Positions 48,679 through 58,006 of a stretch of 64,000 nucleotides of DNA are shown here, piece by piece. The translations under genes were made by a program, and so were the position numbers. How positions within the stretch are numbered: the first letter of the stretch is position 1; every line of letters begins with the position of its first letter. The DNA is taken from NCBI RefSeq assembly GCF_003202285.1, contig NZ_MASW01000005.1:1-64000 (forward strand). Reading direction: 5' to 3'. The notes beneath the pieces are model-generated. The model did not search any database. It had not been told where the DNA came from and worked only from the letters and a program-made list of their open reading frames with translations. The stretch is from Prauserella muralis. Lineage in GTDB: Bacteria > Actinomycetota > Actinomycetes > Mycobacteriales > Pseudonocardiaceae.

Positions 48679-50148
48679 ATGACGCTCGCCCCTCCCGGAC
48701 CGCCACCGGTGTTGCCCGCGGACAACGCCCACCTCATCGGAGGCGACTGGGTGCCGGCCGCGAGCGGCGAGGTGATCGAGGTGCTCAACCCCGCGACCGG
48801 CCAGGTGCTGGCGCGCGTGCCCCGCGGCACCGCCGCTGACGTGGACGCGGCGGTGTCGGCCGCCACCGCCGCCTTCCCGGCATGGCGCGACACCAGCCCG
48901 TCGGCGCGGGCGGCGTTGCTGACCCGGTGGGCCGCGCTCATCGACGAGCGGGAGTCCGAACTGGACCAGCTGGAGTCGCAGGAGGTCGGGCGTCCGCACT
49001 GGGGGCCCACACCCATGGCCGGCATGCTGCGGTTCATCGCGGGACAGGCCGACAAGGTCAGCGGGCTCAGCCTGCCCGCCCACAGCCCGGACGTGCTGGG
49101 GCTGACCCTGCGCGAGCCCTACGGCGTCGTCGGCAGCGTGATCCCCTGGAACGCGCCGGGTCCCATGTTCGCCAACGACGTCGGCGCCGCCATCGCGGCG
49201 GGCAACACCATCGTGATCAAGCCCGCCGAGGACGCTCCGCTGACCCCGCTCGCGCTGGCCCGGCTGGCGCTGGAGGCCGGGATCCCGCCCGGTGTGGTCA
49301 ACGTCGTCACCGGCTACGGCCCCGAGGCGGGTGCGGCCATCCCGGCGCATCCCGGCGTGGCCAGGATGAGCTTCACGGGCTCGCCCGCCACCGGCTCGGC
49401 CGTGATGGAAGCCTGCGCCAAGCGGATCATCCCGCTGCACCTCGAACTCGGCGGCAAGTCGCCGCAGGTGGTGCTCGCCGACGCCGACCTCGCCGCGGCC
49501 ATTCCCGCCATCGTCCGCGGCATCACCCTCAACACCGGGCAGATCTGTGCCGCGGGCTCGCGCGTGGTCGTCGACCGCTCCGTGCACGCCGAGGTGGTGC
49601 GGGGTCTCGCCGAAGGACTGGCCTCGGTCACGGTCGGTCCGTGGTACGAGAACGTGCAGATGGGCCCGCTCATCAACGCCACGCAGCGCGAGCGGGTGCT
49701 CGGCTACCTCGACGCGGGCCGTCAGGAGGGCGCCGAACTCGTCGTCGGTGGCGGCGTGCCGTCGGGGGAGCGGTTCGACGACGGCTTCTTCGTCGAGGCC
49801 ACGCTGTTCGACCGGGTCGAGCCCGGCATGCGCATCGCGCAGGAGGAGATCTTCGGCCCGGTGCTGTCGGTGATCCCCGTCGACGGCCCGGAGGAGGCGC
49901 TGGCCGTCGCCAACGGCACCGACTACGGCCTGGTCGCCTCGGTGTGGACCTCCGACGTCGGCAAGGCCGTGACCATGTCCCGCGGGTTGCAGGCCGGGCA
50001 GGTCGCGGTGAACGCCGCGCTCGGGGCCGGGCTGATCGGCGGCCCCTTCGGCGGCTACAAGCGCAGCGGCTTCGGCCGCACGATGGGCGCCGACGCCGTA
50101 CTCAACTACACCCAGGTCAAGACGGTGTCGCTGCGAGGCACCGCATGA
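48679..50148 (+). CDS. NAD(P)-dependent aldehyde dehydrogenase
   Basis: 489 residues. Catalytic residues visible: Glu in LHLELGGKSPQVVLADADL (about 255) and Cys in NTGQICAAGSRVVV (about 290). Cofactor region VIPWNAPGP and IVIKPAEDAPLTPLALARL; C-terminal GGPFGGYKRSGFGRTMGADA. It oxidizes an aldehyde to acid. First gene of an operon with a zinc alcohol dehydrogenase and an ACMSD-like amidohydrolase; GAGGAG lies before ATG 48679. Confidence 0.93.
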   Translation: MTLAPPGPPPVLPADNAHLIGGDWVPAASGEVIEVLNPATGQVLARVPRGTAADVDAAVSAATAAFPAWRDTSPSARAALLTRWAALIDERESELDQLESQEVGRPHWGPTPMAGMLRFIAGQADKVSGLSLPAHSPDVLGLTLREPYGVVGSVIPWNAPGPMFANDVGAAIAAGNTIVIKPAEDAPLTPLALARLALEAGIPPGVVNVVTGYGPEAGAAIPAHPGVARMSFTGSPATGSAVMEACAKRIIPLHLELGGKSPQVVLADADLAAAIPAIVRGITLNTGQICAAGSRVVVDRSVHAEVVRGLAEGLASVTVGPWYENVQMGPLINATQRERVLGYLDAGRQEGAELVVGGGVPSGERFDDGFFVEATLFDRVEPGMRIAQEEIFGPVLSVIPVDGPEEALAVANGTDYGLVASVWTSDVGKAVTMSRGLQAGQVAVNAALGAGLIGGPFGGYKRSGFGRTMGADAVLNYTQVKTVSLRGTA

Positions 50149-50207
50149 ACGCCGCCACACGGAGTAGTCGCGGCACCAGCAGCACGAGCGGAAAGGACTG
50201 AGGCGCG

Positions 50208-51311
50208 GTGGCGGAGACAGTGCGGGCGGCGGTGCAGGCCGGGCCACGCCGGATCGAGATCCGGGAGTTCCCCCGGCCGAAGATCGGGCCGGACGACGGG
50301 CTGCTGCGGGTGGAGGCCAACGGCATCTGCGGCAGCGACGTCGAGATGTACAAGGGGCACATGCGGGCCGGAGGGCCGCCGTTCGTGCCAGGGCACGAAC
50401 CACTCGGCGTCATCGAGGAGATCGGCGACCGCGCCGCCGAACGCTGGGGCGTCAAACCGGGCGACCGGGTGGCGCTGGAGGTGATCGTGCCGTGCCGCTC
50501 CTGCCACGCGTGCCTCACCGGCCGCTACCAGTCGTGTCCGAATCGGACGGTGGGCCACGGCGTGACCCCGGTCGACGTCGAGCCGGGCATCTGGGGCGGG
50601 CTCGCCGAGTACCTGTACCTGTCGCCGGGCGCGGTCCTGCACCCGGTCGACCGCACCCTGCCCGCCGAGCTGGCGGCCATGTTCAACCCGCTCGGCGCGG
50701 GCGTGCGCTGGGCCTGCCACCTCGGCGGCGTCCGGCTCGGTGACACCGTGGTCGTGCTCGGCGCCGGTCAGCGCGGGCTCGCCTGCGTGATCGCCGCCCG
50801 CTGCGCGGGTGCGGGCACCGTCATCGTCACCGGGCTGGAGGCCGACCGGCACAAGCTGGCGCTGGCCCGCGAGTTCGGGGCCGACCACACGATCGTCGTC
50901 GACGGCGACGACGCCGAGGACACCGTCGAGCGGGTCGGTGACATCACCGGCGGCGCCATGGCCGACGTGGTATTGGAACTGACGCCCATGGCCACGGCAC
51001 CGGTCACCGACGCGCTGCTCGCCGCACGGCACGGCGGCCGCGTCGTGCTCGCCGGGCTCAAGGGCGGCAAGCAGGTCCCGCTCCAGACCGATCTCATGAT
51101 CAACAGGGCGCTCACCGTCGTCGGCGCGTTCGGCGTGGACGCGACCGCCTACGCCCAGGCCATCTCCATCATCGAGTCGCGGCGCTTCCCGCTGGAGAAA
51201 CTGCACACCCACACCTTCGGCCTCGACGACACCGCGCACGCGATGGAGGTGCTCGCCGGCGAGGTGCCGGGCGAACAGGCCGTGCACGTGTCCGTCCACC
51301 CGAACTCCTGA
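50208..51311 (+). CDS. Zinc-dependent alcohol dehydrogenase (MDR)
   Basis: 367 residues from GTG 50208. Catalytic zinc ligands: ICGSDVEMYKGHM and GHEPLGVIEEIGD. The structural-zinc lobe is PCRSCHACLTGRYQSC with four cysteines. Rossmann motif VVLGAGQRGLACVIAA, then an acidic residue in TGLEADRHK favouring NAD. Threonine/sorbitol-dehydrogenase-like branch. It probably oxidizes an alcohol whose aldehyde feeds the dehydrogenase at 48679. Confidence 0.91.
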   Translation: MAETVRAAVQAGPRRIEIREFPRPKIGPDDGLLRVEANGICGSDVEMYKGHMRAGGPPFVPGHEPLGVIEEIGDRAAERWGVKPGDRVALEVIVPCRSCHACLTGRYQSCPNRTVGHGVTPVDVEPGIWGGLAEYLYLSPGAVLHPVDRTLPAELAAMFNPLGAGVRWACHLGGVRLGDTVVVLGAGQRGLACVIAARCAGAGTVIVTGLEADRHKLALAREFGADHTIVVDGDDAEDTVERVGDITGGAMADVVLELTPMATAPVTDALLAARHGGRVVLAGLKGGKQVPLQTDLMINRALTVVGAFGVDATAYAQAISIIESRRFPLEKLHTHTFGLDDTAHAMEVLAGEVPGEQAVHVSVHPNS

Positions 51312-51350
51312 CCGTTCCTGACCGCCGCCGACCGGAGGAGGCCTCCCGCC

Positions 51351-52352
51351 GTGCTCGTGGACACCCACGCCCACCTGCTGCCCCGCGACTACCCCGCCGA
51401 TGCGCCGGAGTGCTTCCCGCGCATGGAGGCCGTCGACGGCGACACCGCAAGGACACTGCTGTTCGGCAGCGTGCGCTTCCGCGCCAAGGACGTCTTCTTC
51501 GACGCCGAGCGGCGGATCGAGCAGGCCGCGGCGTCGGGTGTGGACACCGAGGTGCTCACTCCCATGCCGCCGCTGCTGCGCTACGACCTGCCCGCGGGCG
51601 ACGGGCTGTCGCTGGCCCGGCACGTCAACGAGTTCACCGCCACCCTGTGCGCCACCGACCCGTCCAGGCTCATCGGTTTCGGCATGGTGCCGATGCAGGA
51701 CGTCGACGCCGCCACCGCGGAGCTCGCCGCGATCCGCGACGCCGGGCTGCGCGGCGTCGAGATCGCCTCCAACGTGCTCGGTGTCTCGATCGGCGACGAG
51801 CGTTTCCTGCCGTTCTTCGCCGAGGCGGAGCGGCTCGGGCTGGCGATCTTCGTGCACGCCATGCCGGTACAGATGGACCGGCTGCCCGCCTCCGCCATGG
51901 GCACCTACGTGGTCGGCATCGAGGGCGCGCTCGCGGCGTCGTCGCTCATCCTCGGCGGCACCGCCGACAAGTGCCCGGACCTGCGAGTGTCGTTCAGCCA
52001 CGCCGCGGGCGGCTTCCCGCTCATGGTGCCGCGCGCCCAGTACTTCTGGAGCGGCACCTGGAACGAGGAACCCCCGGTGCCGGAGCGCGCCGTCGCCCAC
52101 ACCGACGGGCCGTCCCCGCTGGACTACGCCCGCCGCTTCTACTACGACACGATGGTGTTCGACCGGCGCGCCCTGCGCTACGTGATCGACCTGCTCGGCG
52201 ACGACCGGCTGCTCATCGGCTCCGACTTCCCGGCGATGCCGCGGGAGGTGCCGGCCGCGCGCACGCTGCTGTCGCTGGAGCTCGCCGGCGAGGCGCTGGA
52301 GAACATCAGCCACCGCAACGCGCAGCGCTGGCTCGGCATGGAACTCACGTGA
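51351..52352 (+). CDS. ACMSD-like amidohydrolase (decarboxylase family), copy 3
   Basis: 333 residues from GTG 51351 (GGAGGAGG upstream). VDTHAHLLPRDYP supplies the His-x-His metal site, IFVHAMPVQ a third His, SFSHAAGGFPLM a fourth, and LIGSDFPAMP the Asp; all ligands of 2-amino-3-carboxymuconate semialdehyde decarboxylase are present, unlike the two copies at 30210 and 31322. The combination with aldehyde and alcohol dehydrogenases points to degradation of a ring-derived semialdehyde. Its end overlaps the convergent response regulator by eight bases. Confidence 0.89.
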   Translation: MLVDTHAHLLPRDYPADAPECFPRMEAVDGDTARTLLFGSVRFRAKDVFFDAERRIEQAAASGVDTEVLTPMPPLLRYDLPAGDGLSLARHVNEFTATLCATDPSRLIGFGMVPMQDVDAATAELAAIRDAGLRGVEIASNVLGVSIGDERFLPFFAEAERLGLAIFVHAMPVQMDRLPASAMGTYVVGIEGALAASSLILGGTADKCPDLRVSFSHAAGGFPLMVPRAQYFWSGTWNEEPPVPERAVAHTDGPSPLDYARRFYYDTMVFDRRALRYVIDLLGDDRLLIGSDFPAMPREVPAARTLLSLELAGEALENISHRNAQRWLGMELT

Positions 52353-53019
52353 CGGGAGGCAGCAGCCCCTCCCTGACCGCGACGAGTGCCGCCTGCGTCC
52401 GCGACGACAGCCCCAGCTTGGCCAGCACGTGGCTGACGTGGGTGCGGGCGGTCCGCTCGCTGATGCCGAGCTCACCGGCGATCTGCCGGTTGGACATGCC
52501 CTCGGCCACCAGCACCAGAATGGAGCGCTCGCGGGTGGTCAGTGCCGCGAGCCCGCTGGCGGGGGAGGAGAGCTGGCGGGCGAGCCGCCCCGCCACCGCC
52601 GGGTCGAGGTGTACCTCGCCGCGCGCCGCCGCGCGCACGGCCGCGGCGATCTCGTCCGGTTCCGCGTCCTTGAGCAGGTAACCGGCCGCACCCGCCCGCA
52701 GCGCGGACTGCACGCGCTCGGTCTCGCCGAAACTGGTGAGCACCACGACCGCCAGCCCGGGATGGCGCTCCCGCACCGCGCCGATCGCGGTGATGCCGTC
52801 CATGCGGGGCATGAGCATGTCCATGAGCACCACCTGCGGCAGCCGCAGCTCGGCGGCCAGCCTGGCGAGCCGGTCGAGCGCGTCGGCGCCGTCGGAGGCC
52901 TCGCCGACCACGTGAATGCCGGGCATCGTGTCCAGGAACGCGGTCAGGCCGCGGCGCACGACGGCATGGTCGTCGACGACGAGCACCCCGATGCCGCCAT
53001 CCGGCGCCTGCCCGTTCAC
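52345..53019 (-). CDS. NarL-type response regulator
   Basis: 224 residues from GTG 53019, overlapping the kinase stop. Receiver: VLVVDDHAVVRRG, VVLMDMLMPRMDG (phospho-Asp), GYLLKDAEP (Lys). LuxR HTH: LTTRERSILVLVAEGMSNRQ and IAGELGISERTARTHVSHVL. Partner of the kinase at 53016. The target may include the neighbouring dehydrogenase operon or the exchanger at 54474, but no site is apparent. Confidence 0.94.
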   Translation of the reverse strand: MNGQAPDGGIGVLVVDDHAVVRRGLTAFLDTMPGIHVVGEASDGADALDRLARLAAELRLPQVVLMDMLMPRMDGITAIGAVRERHPGLAVVVLTSFGETERVQSALRAGAAGYLLKDAEPDEIAAAVRAAARGEVHLDPAVAGRLARQLSSPASGLAALTTRERSILVLVAEGMSNRQIAGELGISERTARTHVSHVLAKLGLSSRTQAALVAVREGLLPPVT

Positions 53020-54347
53020 GAGGCCGCCTCCAGCGGGGTCACCGGGATCCGGGCGCGCACCCGCGTCCCGCGCCGGGCGCCGCCGACCTCCAGGGTGCCG
53101 CCCCAGCGTTCGGCCCGCTCGCGCATCGAGACCAGGCCGATGCCACCGGAGCAGCCCGCGTCCGTCCCCGCCGGGCGGCCGAGTCCCACGCCGTCGTCGC
53201 ATACCTCCAGCAGCAGCCACCCCGGCACCCGGTCGTCGCCCCGGTCGAGCCGCACCACCGCCGAGGAGGCCTGCGCGTGCTTGACCACGTTGTGCAGCGC
53301 CTCCTGCGTGATCCGGTAGAGATCCTCGGCCAGCTCGGTCGGCAGCTCCGGCAGCTGTCCGGCCTCGACCTCCACGTGCAGGCCGGTGGCGGCGTGCACC
53401 GACTCGGCGTGGGTGCGCACCGCGGACGCCAGGCCGCGGCCGACCAGCTCGGTGGGGTGCAGCTGCAGCACGAGGCCGCGCAGGTCCGCGAGCGCGTTCT
53501 GCGCCAGCTCCAGCAGCTCGTCGGCCACGGCGCCCACGCCGTCCGGGCCGCCGCCGAGTCCCGCGTCCACCTGGGCCCGCAGCGCCTTGGCCTGCATGCG
53601 CATCGAGAACACCTGCTGCACCACGGAGTCGTGCAGCTCGCGGGCCAGCCGGGCGCGTTCCTCGACCTGTGCGTCGTGCCGCGAGCGGGCCAGCAGGTCG
53701 GCCGAGTCGACGGCCATCGCCGCCTGGTCGGCCATCGCGTCCAGGAAGTCGAGCGTCTCGGGGCCCGGGTCCTCGCCGGGCGAGTAGTAGGCGTTGAGCA
53801 CGCCCACCGCCCTGCCGCGCACCACGAGCGGCACGGCGACGAAGCTGTCCCACTCGGGCCCGCCCATGATGTCGTGCAGCGGCGCCCACGCCGGGTCGGC
53901 GAGCACGGCGGCCTTGCGGTGGGGCACGACGATGCGGCTGCGGGTGCGGAAGGCCTCGACGAACATCATGCGCGCGCCGAGCCGCCTGCACTGTTCCAGC
54001 CGCTCGGCGAAGTCCTCGGCGTCGGTGAACCCGGCCTTGCCGACAACGCGCATCAGCCCGCCCTCGACCCGCAGGATCTGCACGGCCGCGATGTGCGTGG
54101 CCTGCATGACCTCCCTGGCCACCACGTCGAGCGTCACGCTGAGTGACGCCGCGTCGGCGACGCTGGAGGCGGCCCTGGCGATCGCCGCGAGCCTGCGCTG
54201 GCCGCGCCGGGCGTCGTCGAAGGAGCCCGCGTCACCGGCCGGCCTGCCGCACTCCGGGCACCGGCCGTCCTGCTCCGTCGTCTCCACCGTCACGCCGACC
54301 CCTTCGTCCCCGCCGTGCGCGCGGGTCCCAGTCTCGTCAGCGCTCAC
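53016..54347 (-). CDS. GAF-domain sensor histidine kinase with N-terminal CxxC
   Basis: 443 residues if started at GTG 54347; ATG 54392 would add 15. No membrane segments, so cytoplasmic. An N-terminal CPECGRPAG knuckle is followed by a GAF domain (about 70-215), then HisKA_3 with RLARELHDSVVQQVFSMRMQ and HATPase (ITQEALHNVVKHA, LLEVCDDGVGLG, IGLVSMRERAERWGG). The lone CxxC could bind metal or respond to redox. It works with the regulator at 52345. Confidence 0.9.
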   Translation of the reverse strand: MSADETGTRAHGGDEGVGVTVETTEQDGRCPECGRPAGDAGSFDDARRGQRRLAAIARAASSVADAASLSVTLDVVAREVMQATHIAAVQILRVEGGLMRVVGKAGFTDAEDFAERLEQCRRLGARMMFVEAFRTRSRIVVPHRKAAVLADPAWAPLHDIMGGPEWDSFVAVPLVVRGRAVGVLNAYYSPGEDPGPETLDFLDAMADQAAMAVDSADLLARSRHDAQVEERARLARELHDSVVQQVFSMRMQAKALRAQVDAGLGGGPDGVGAVADELLELAQNALADLRGLVLQLHPTELVGRGLASAVRTHAESVHAATGLHVEVEAGQLPELPTELAEDLYRITQEALHNVVKHAQASSAVVRLDRGDDRVPGWLLLEVCDDGVGLGRPAGTDAGCSGGIGLVSMRERAERWGGTLEVGGARRGTRVRARIPVTPLEAAS

Positions 54348-54473
54348 GCCTGCTGCAAGCAGGCCGCCGCTTTCCGGCGCAACGACTCGCATCGAACGCG
54401 ACAAATGACGTAGGACGCCTGGTGAGCGGCGCCGGGGTGTACCCGGACGGACAACGGGCTACCCCGCGGGGCG

Positions 54474-55781
54474 ATGAATGCTTCCGGTGGCGCCCGAGGG
54501 CGCCGGATCATGGCGCTCGCGGGCGCGGCCGCCCTGTGCGTGCCCGCGCTGGTGCTGCGCTTCGCCGTCGGCCACGCCAGCCCCGTGCTGGGCACGTTCG
54601 TCTACGGGGCCGCCTTCATCGGCGCGGCACTGCTGCTGGTGTGGGGCACCGAACTGGCCGAGCTCGAGGTGCCGACCGGCGTGGCGCTGTCCGCGCTCGC
54701 GGTGGTGGCGATCCTGCCCGAGTACGCGATCGACCTGCAGTTCGCCTGGCGGGCGGGGGAGAACCCGGCCATGGCGCCGCTCGCGCTGGCCAACATGACC
54801 GGCGCCAACCGGCTGCTCATCGGCATCGGCTGGGCGGTGGTCGTGTTCGTCGGCGCACTCGGCTACCGCGCACGGCGCAGGCGCGGCGAGTACGACGACG
54901 CCGAGGGCGAGCAGGGCGGCGGCCCGTACGTGAGCAGGCTGCGCAGGCTCGCCACCGTCGACGTCGTCGTCCTCGGCGCCGCCTCGCTCTACATGCTGCA
55001 CATGCCGTTCCGGTCGACGCTGAGTCTCGTCGACACCGCGGTGCTGCTCGCGATGTTCGGCTTCTACGTGGCGCGGATCAGCCGCGCGCCGCAGGAGGAA
55101 CCCGAGTTCATCGGTCCTCCCGCCCTCATCGCGCGGGCGTCCACCGCGTGGCGGCGCACCATCGTGGTCGGGCTCATGACCTCGGCTGCCGCGGTGATCG
55201 TGCTGATGGCGCATCCGCTCAGCGAGTCGATCACCGGCACCGGCACGCTGATCGGGGTCGACAAGTTCCTCATGGTGCAGTGGGTCGCACCGCTGGCCAC
55301 CGAGTCGGCCGAGCTGCTGCCCGCGTGCCTGTTCGCCTGGCGGCAGCTGCCCGACAAGGGACTCGGCACGCTGCTGTCGTCGAAGATCAACCAGTGGACG
55401 CTGCTGGTCAGCATGGTGCCCGCGGCGTTCGCGCTGTCCGCGGGCAGCCTGTCCGGCCTGCCGATGGACGCCGTGCAGCGGCAGGAGATCCTGCTGACCG
55501 CGGCGCAGTCGCTGTTCGCGCTGAGCCTGCTGATCGACCTGCGGATCAGCGTGCGGGAGGCCGCCGCGATCATGGCGATCTTCCTCGGTGACCTCACCGC
55601 GAGCGTGGTGCTGAGCGGGCAGGACACGATGACCGCGGTGCGGTTCGGCTTCTCGGCGCTCTACCTGGTTCTGGCGGCGGTGCGGCTGGCCCGCGCCCGC
55701 CGCGCGATCCCGGGGGTGCTGCGGGACGGGGTGCGAACGCACCCCCGGGAGCTGGTGGACGACGTGCGTGCCGTGGCCTGA
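54474..55781 (+). CDS. Sodium/calcium (CaCA) exchanger family protein
   Basis: 435 residues with about ten helices in two halves split by an acidic/basic loop (RARRRRGEYDDAEGEQGG). The alpha-repeat motifs are VVAILPEYAIDLQFAW then NMTGANRLLIGIGW (first half), and VAPLATESAELLPACLF then SSKINQWTLLVSMVP (second half), with Glu in each as in cation/proton exchangers. Likely Ca2+ or Na+/H+ antiport at the membrane. Divergent from the GAF kinase. Confidence 0.88.
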   Translation: MNASGGARGRRIMALAGAAALCVPALVLRFAVGHASPVLGTFVYGAAFIGAALLLVWGTELAELEVPTGVALSALAVVAILPEYAIDLQFAWRAGENPAMAPLALANMTGANRLLIGIGWAVVVFVGALGYRARRRRGEYDDAEGEQGGGPYVSRLRRLATVDVVVLGAASLYMLHMPFRSTLSLVDTAVLLAMFGFYVARISRAPQEEPEFIGPPALIARASTAWRRTIVVGLMTSAAAVIVLMAHPLSESITGTGTLIGVDKFLMVQWVAPLATESAELLPACLFAWRQLPDKGLGTLLSSKINQWTLLVSMVPAAFALSAGSLSGLPMDAVQRQEILLTAAQSLFALSLLIDLRISVREAAAIMAIFLGDLTASVVLSGQDTMTAVRFGFSALYLVLAAVRLARARRAIPGVLRDGVRTHPRELVDDVRAVA

Positions 55782-55788
55782 GCGTCGC

Positions 55789-56376
55789 TCAGCCGCCGGA
55801 CACGCGCCCGGGAACCTGCTTGCCGGTGTCGTAGGCGATCTGCAGGAAGTCCGAGGCGGCCACCACGGTCAGCAGGGTGCTCACCACGCGGGTGGCACGC
55901 GGGGCGGCGACCAGGCCCGCCGTCATGCCCGTCGCGATCCACACGCTCAGGCAGAACGGGCAGGTCAGCATCTCGCCGACCGCGTGCTGGGCGCCGTGGC
56001 CGCGCACCGACTCGTTGAGCTCCGCCATCCCGGCGGGCTCCTCGTAGTGGGCGAAGGGCGCCCGCAGCGGGCTGGTGACGGCGTCCTTGGCCAGCAGCCT
56101 GCTGGCCTTGTGCGTCGCCACCGCCACCCGCACCGTGTCGCCGGTGCTGATGCGCTGGGGCAGCCGGACGCCCAGCGCCCTGCCCGCGGCCGTGAGTGCC
56201 CCGGCGAGCCCGGCGTACGTGCCGAGCACGACCAGGTAGCCGCGCAGCGGCCGGTTCGCCTCTCCGGCGTACAGCCGGTGAACCCGTTGCCACGCCCGCG
56301 CGGCCTTCGAGGCGGCCGAGGCCGTCGAGGCGGTCGTGTCCTTCGATGTGTTCGAGGGGGATGTCAGCGCTGCCAT
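55789..56376 (-). CDS. DUF1360 family membrane protein
   Basis: 195 residues. After a Thr/Ser/Ala-rich N terminus, two or three hydrophobic stretches (VVLGTYAGLAGALTAAGRAL; WIATGMTAGLVAA; VVSTLLTVVAASDF). The family hallmark is THKASRLLAKDAVTSPLRAP and LTCPFCLSVW with two cysteines. Function unknown; homologues occur in Bacillus spores and actinomycetes. Its end lies 7 bases from the convergent exchanger. Confidence 0.87.
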   Translation of the reverse strand: MAALTSPSNTSKDTTASTASAASKAARAWQRVHRLYAGEANRPLRGYLVVLGTYAGLAGALTAAGRALGVRLPQRISTGDTVRVAVATHKASRLLAKDAVTSPLRAPFAHYEEPAGMAELNESVRGHGAQHAVGEMLTCPFCLSVWIATGMTAGLVAAPRATRVVSTLLTVVAASDFLQIAYDTGKQVPGRVSGG

Positions 56377-56465
56377 GTCCGGGGGCTACCCGGTCCGGCG
56401 GGGCGCAACCCGCCCGGATGAGCACGGGCGCGATCGACCGGAACCGCTCCGAAACCGAATCGCTA

Positions 56466-56493
56466 TTGACACGAATAGGTGACCGGCGTCACC
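56466..56493 (+). promoter_or_regulatory. -35-like box and dyad upstream of Nramp-like gene
   Basis: TTGACA (56466-56471) is followed by the dyad GGTGAC-CGGC-GTCACC (56478-56493), extendable to an imperfect ATAGG/CCTAT pair. No good -10 is visible at standard spacing. Candidate operator in the 177-base gap. Confidence 0.4.
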
Positions 56494-56553
56494 CTATCGG
56501 GGCGCTGCGCCACGGTTAGCAATTGTTCGCCCGCGGTGAGATGAGGTTGCCGT

Positions 56554-58002
56554 ATGACGGAAACCAGTGGGGCCGATTCGGAACAGTTCACGTTGCCGGG
56601 CAAGCATTTGCCGCCGGTCGAACTCGCGAATCTCCCGGAGCCGGTGCCCCTGCGCAGGATCACCGGCGCCAGTGTCATCATCCTCGCGACCGCCATCGGG
56701 TCGGGGGAGATGATTCTGTGGCCCTACATCACCTCCCAGATCGGATTCGTCTTCCTCTGGGCCGCCATCGTCGGATTCGGCATCCAGTTCTTCCTGAACA
56801 TGGAGATCGAGCGGTACACGCTCGCCACGGGAGAATCCGCCATCACGGGATTCGCGCGATTCTGGAAACCGTGGTGGTGGTTGTTCATCGTCTTCGCGCT
56901 GCTGCAGAACTTCTGGCCCGGCTGGGCCACCGGCGCCGCGACGACGGTCTCGTTCGCGCTCGGCCTCGGCGAGGACGCGCCGGTCGTGCCGATCACGATC
57001 GCGGCGCTGGTGGCCATCGGCATCACGCTCACGCTCTCGCCCGTGGTCTACCAGTGGGTCGAGAAGATCCAGGGCGTGCTCGTCGCGCTCATCATGGTGT
57101 TCGTCATCGTCGCCATCCCGGTGGCCACCACGCCCGACGCCTGGGGCTCGCTGTTCACCGAGGGTATCGGTGACATCGGCTTCCCCATCGGGCACGAGGG
57201 GCTCAGTGCGGCGCTGCTGCTAGGCGCGCTGGCCTTCGCAGGCGCGGGCGGGGCGAACAACCTGGTGCAGAGCAACTACATCCGGGACAAGCGCATGGGC
57301 ATGGGGCAGCGGATGCCGCGCATCGTCTCGCCGATCACGGGCCACGAGGAGGCCAGGCCGTCGCTGGGCTACCTGTTCCCGACCGACCGGGAGAACATGC
57401 GCCGGTGGAAGGGCTGGTGGAAGGTCGCCAACTGGGAGCAGTTCATCACCTTCTTCCTCATCGGCGTGGCGACGCTGGTGGTGCTGTCCGTGCTGGCGTA
57501 CTCCACGCTGCCGGTCGGCCAGGTGGAGCAGGAGGACCTGGCGTTCCTGCTGCTGGAAGGGCAGGTGCTGCAGGACGTCGTCGCGCCGTGGTTCGGCACC
57601 GCGTTCTGGGCGGCCGGCACGGTGGCGCTGTTCTCCACCAACCTCGGCATCATCGACTACACGTGCCGCCTGGTCGCCGACCAGCTGAAGGTCAACGCTC
57701 TCAAGGACAGCCACTTCTGGTCGGAGAGCAAGATCTACGCCGCGTTCGTGTGGCTGATGATCGTCGTCGGGTCCGCGATCCTGCTCGCGGGTGTGGACCA
57801 GCCGTTCCTGCTGGTGGTCATCTCGTCGTCCATCGCGGGCGTGCAGATGTTCATCTACTCCGGCCTGCTGATCCTGCTCAACCGCAAGGGTCTGCCGAAG
57901 CCCATCCGGATCGGTGGCGTGCGGCTGGCGGTGCTCGCCGTGTCCTTCGTCTTCTTCGGGTTCCTCTCGGTGCTGCTGGTCCTCGACAACCTGGGCGGCT
58001 GA
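56554..58002 (+). CDS. Divergent Nramp-family transporter
   Basis: 482 residues with about eleven helices. Overall Nramp-like (LRRITGASVIILATAIGSGE in helix 1; AFAGAGGANNLVQSNYIRDK at helix 6). In true Mn/Fe transporters helix 1 carries DPGN and helix 6 MPHN; here the positions read ATAIGSGEM and AGAGGANN, so the metal-binding Asp, Asn and Met are absent. It may carry a different substrate. A long hydrophilic loop (RDKRMGMGQRMPRI to NMRRWKGWWK) is unusual. Followed by a tiny membrane protein at 58007. Confidence 0.82.
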   Translation: MTETSGADSEQFTLPGKHLPPVELANLPEPVPLRRITGASVIILATAIGSGEMILWPYITSQIGFVFLWAAIVGFGIQFFLNMEIERYTLATGESAITGFARFWKPWWWLFIVFALLQNFWPGWATGAATTVSFALGLGEDAPVVPITIAALVAIGITLTLSPVVYQWVEKIQGVLVALIMVFVIVAIPVATTPDAWGSLFTEGIGDIGFPIGHEGLSAALLLGALAFAGAGGANNLVQSNYIRDKRMGMGQRMPRIVSPITGHEEARPSLGYLFPTDRENMRRWKGWWKVANWEQFITFFLIGVATLVVLSVLAYSTLPVGQVEQEDLAFLLLEGQVLQDVVAPWFGTAFWAAGTVALFSTNLGIIDYTCRLVADQLKVNALKDSHFWSESKIYAAFVWLMIVVGSAILLAGVDQPFLLVVISSSIAGVQMFIYSGLLILLNRKGLPKPIRIGGVRLAVLAVSFVFFGFLSVLLVLDNLGG

Positions 58003-58006
58003 GGCT

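Noticed and set aside
48679-52352. Complete kynurenine/ACMS pathway
   Set aside because: Only aldehyde dehydrogenase, alcohol dehydrogenase and an ACMSD-like protein are present; there is no 3-hydroxyanthranilate dioxygenase, kynureninase or tautomerase.
50106-52475. 789-codon minus-strand open frame
   Set aside because: Antisense to the alcohol dehydrogenase and ACMSD-like genes, with composition typical of high-GC shadow frames.
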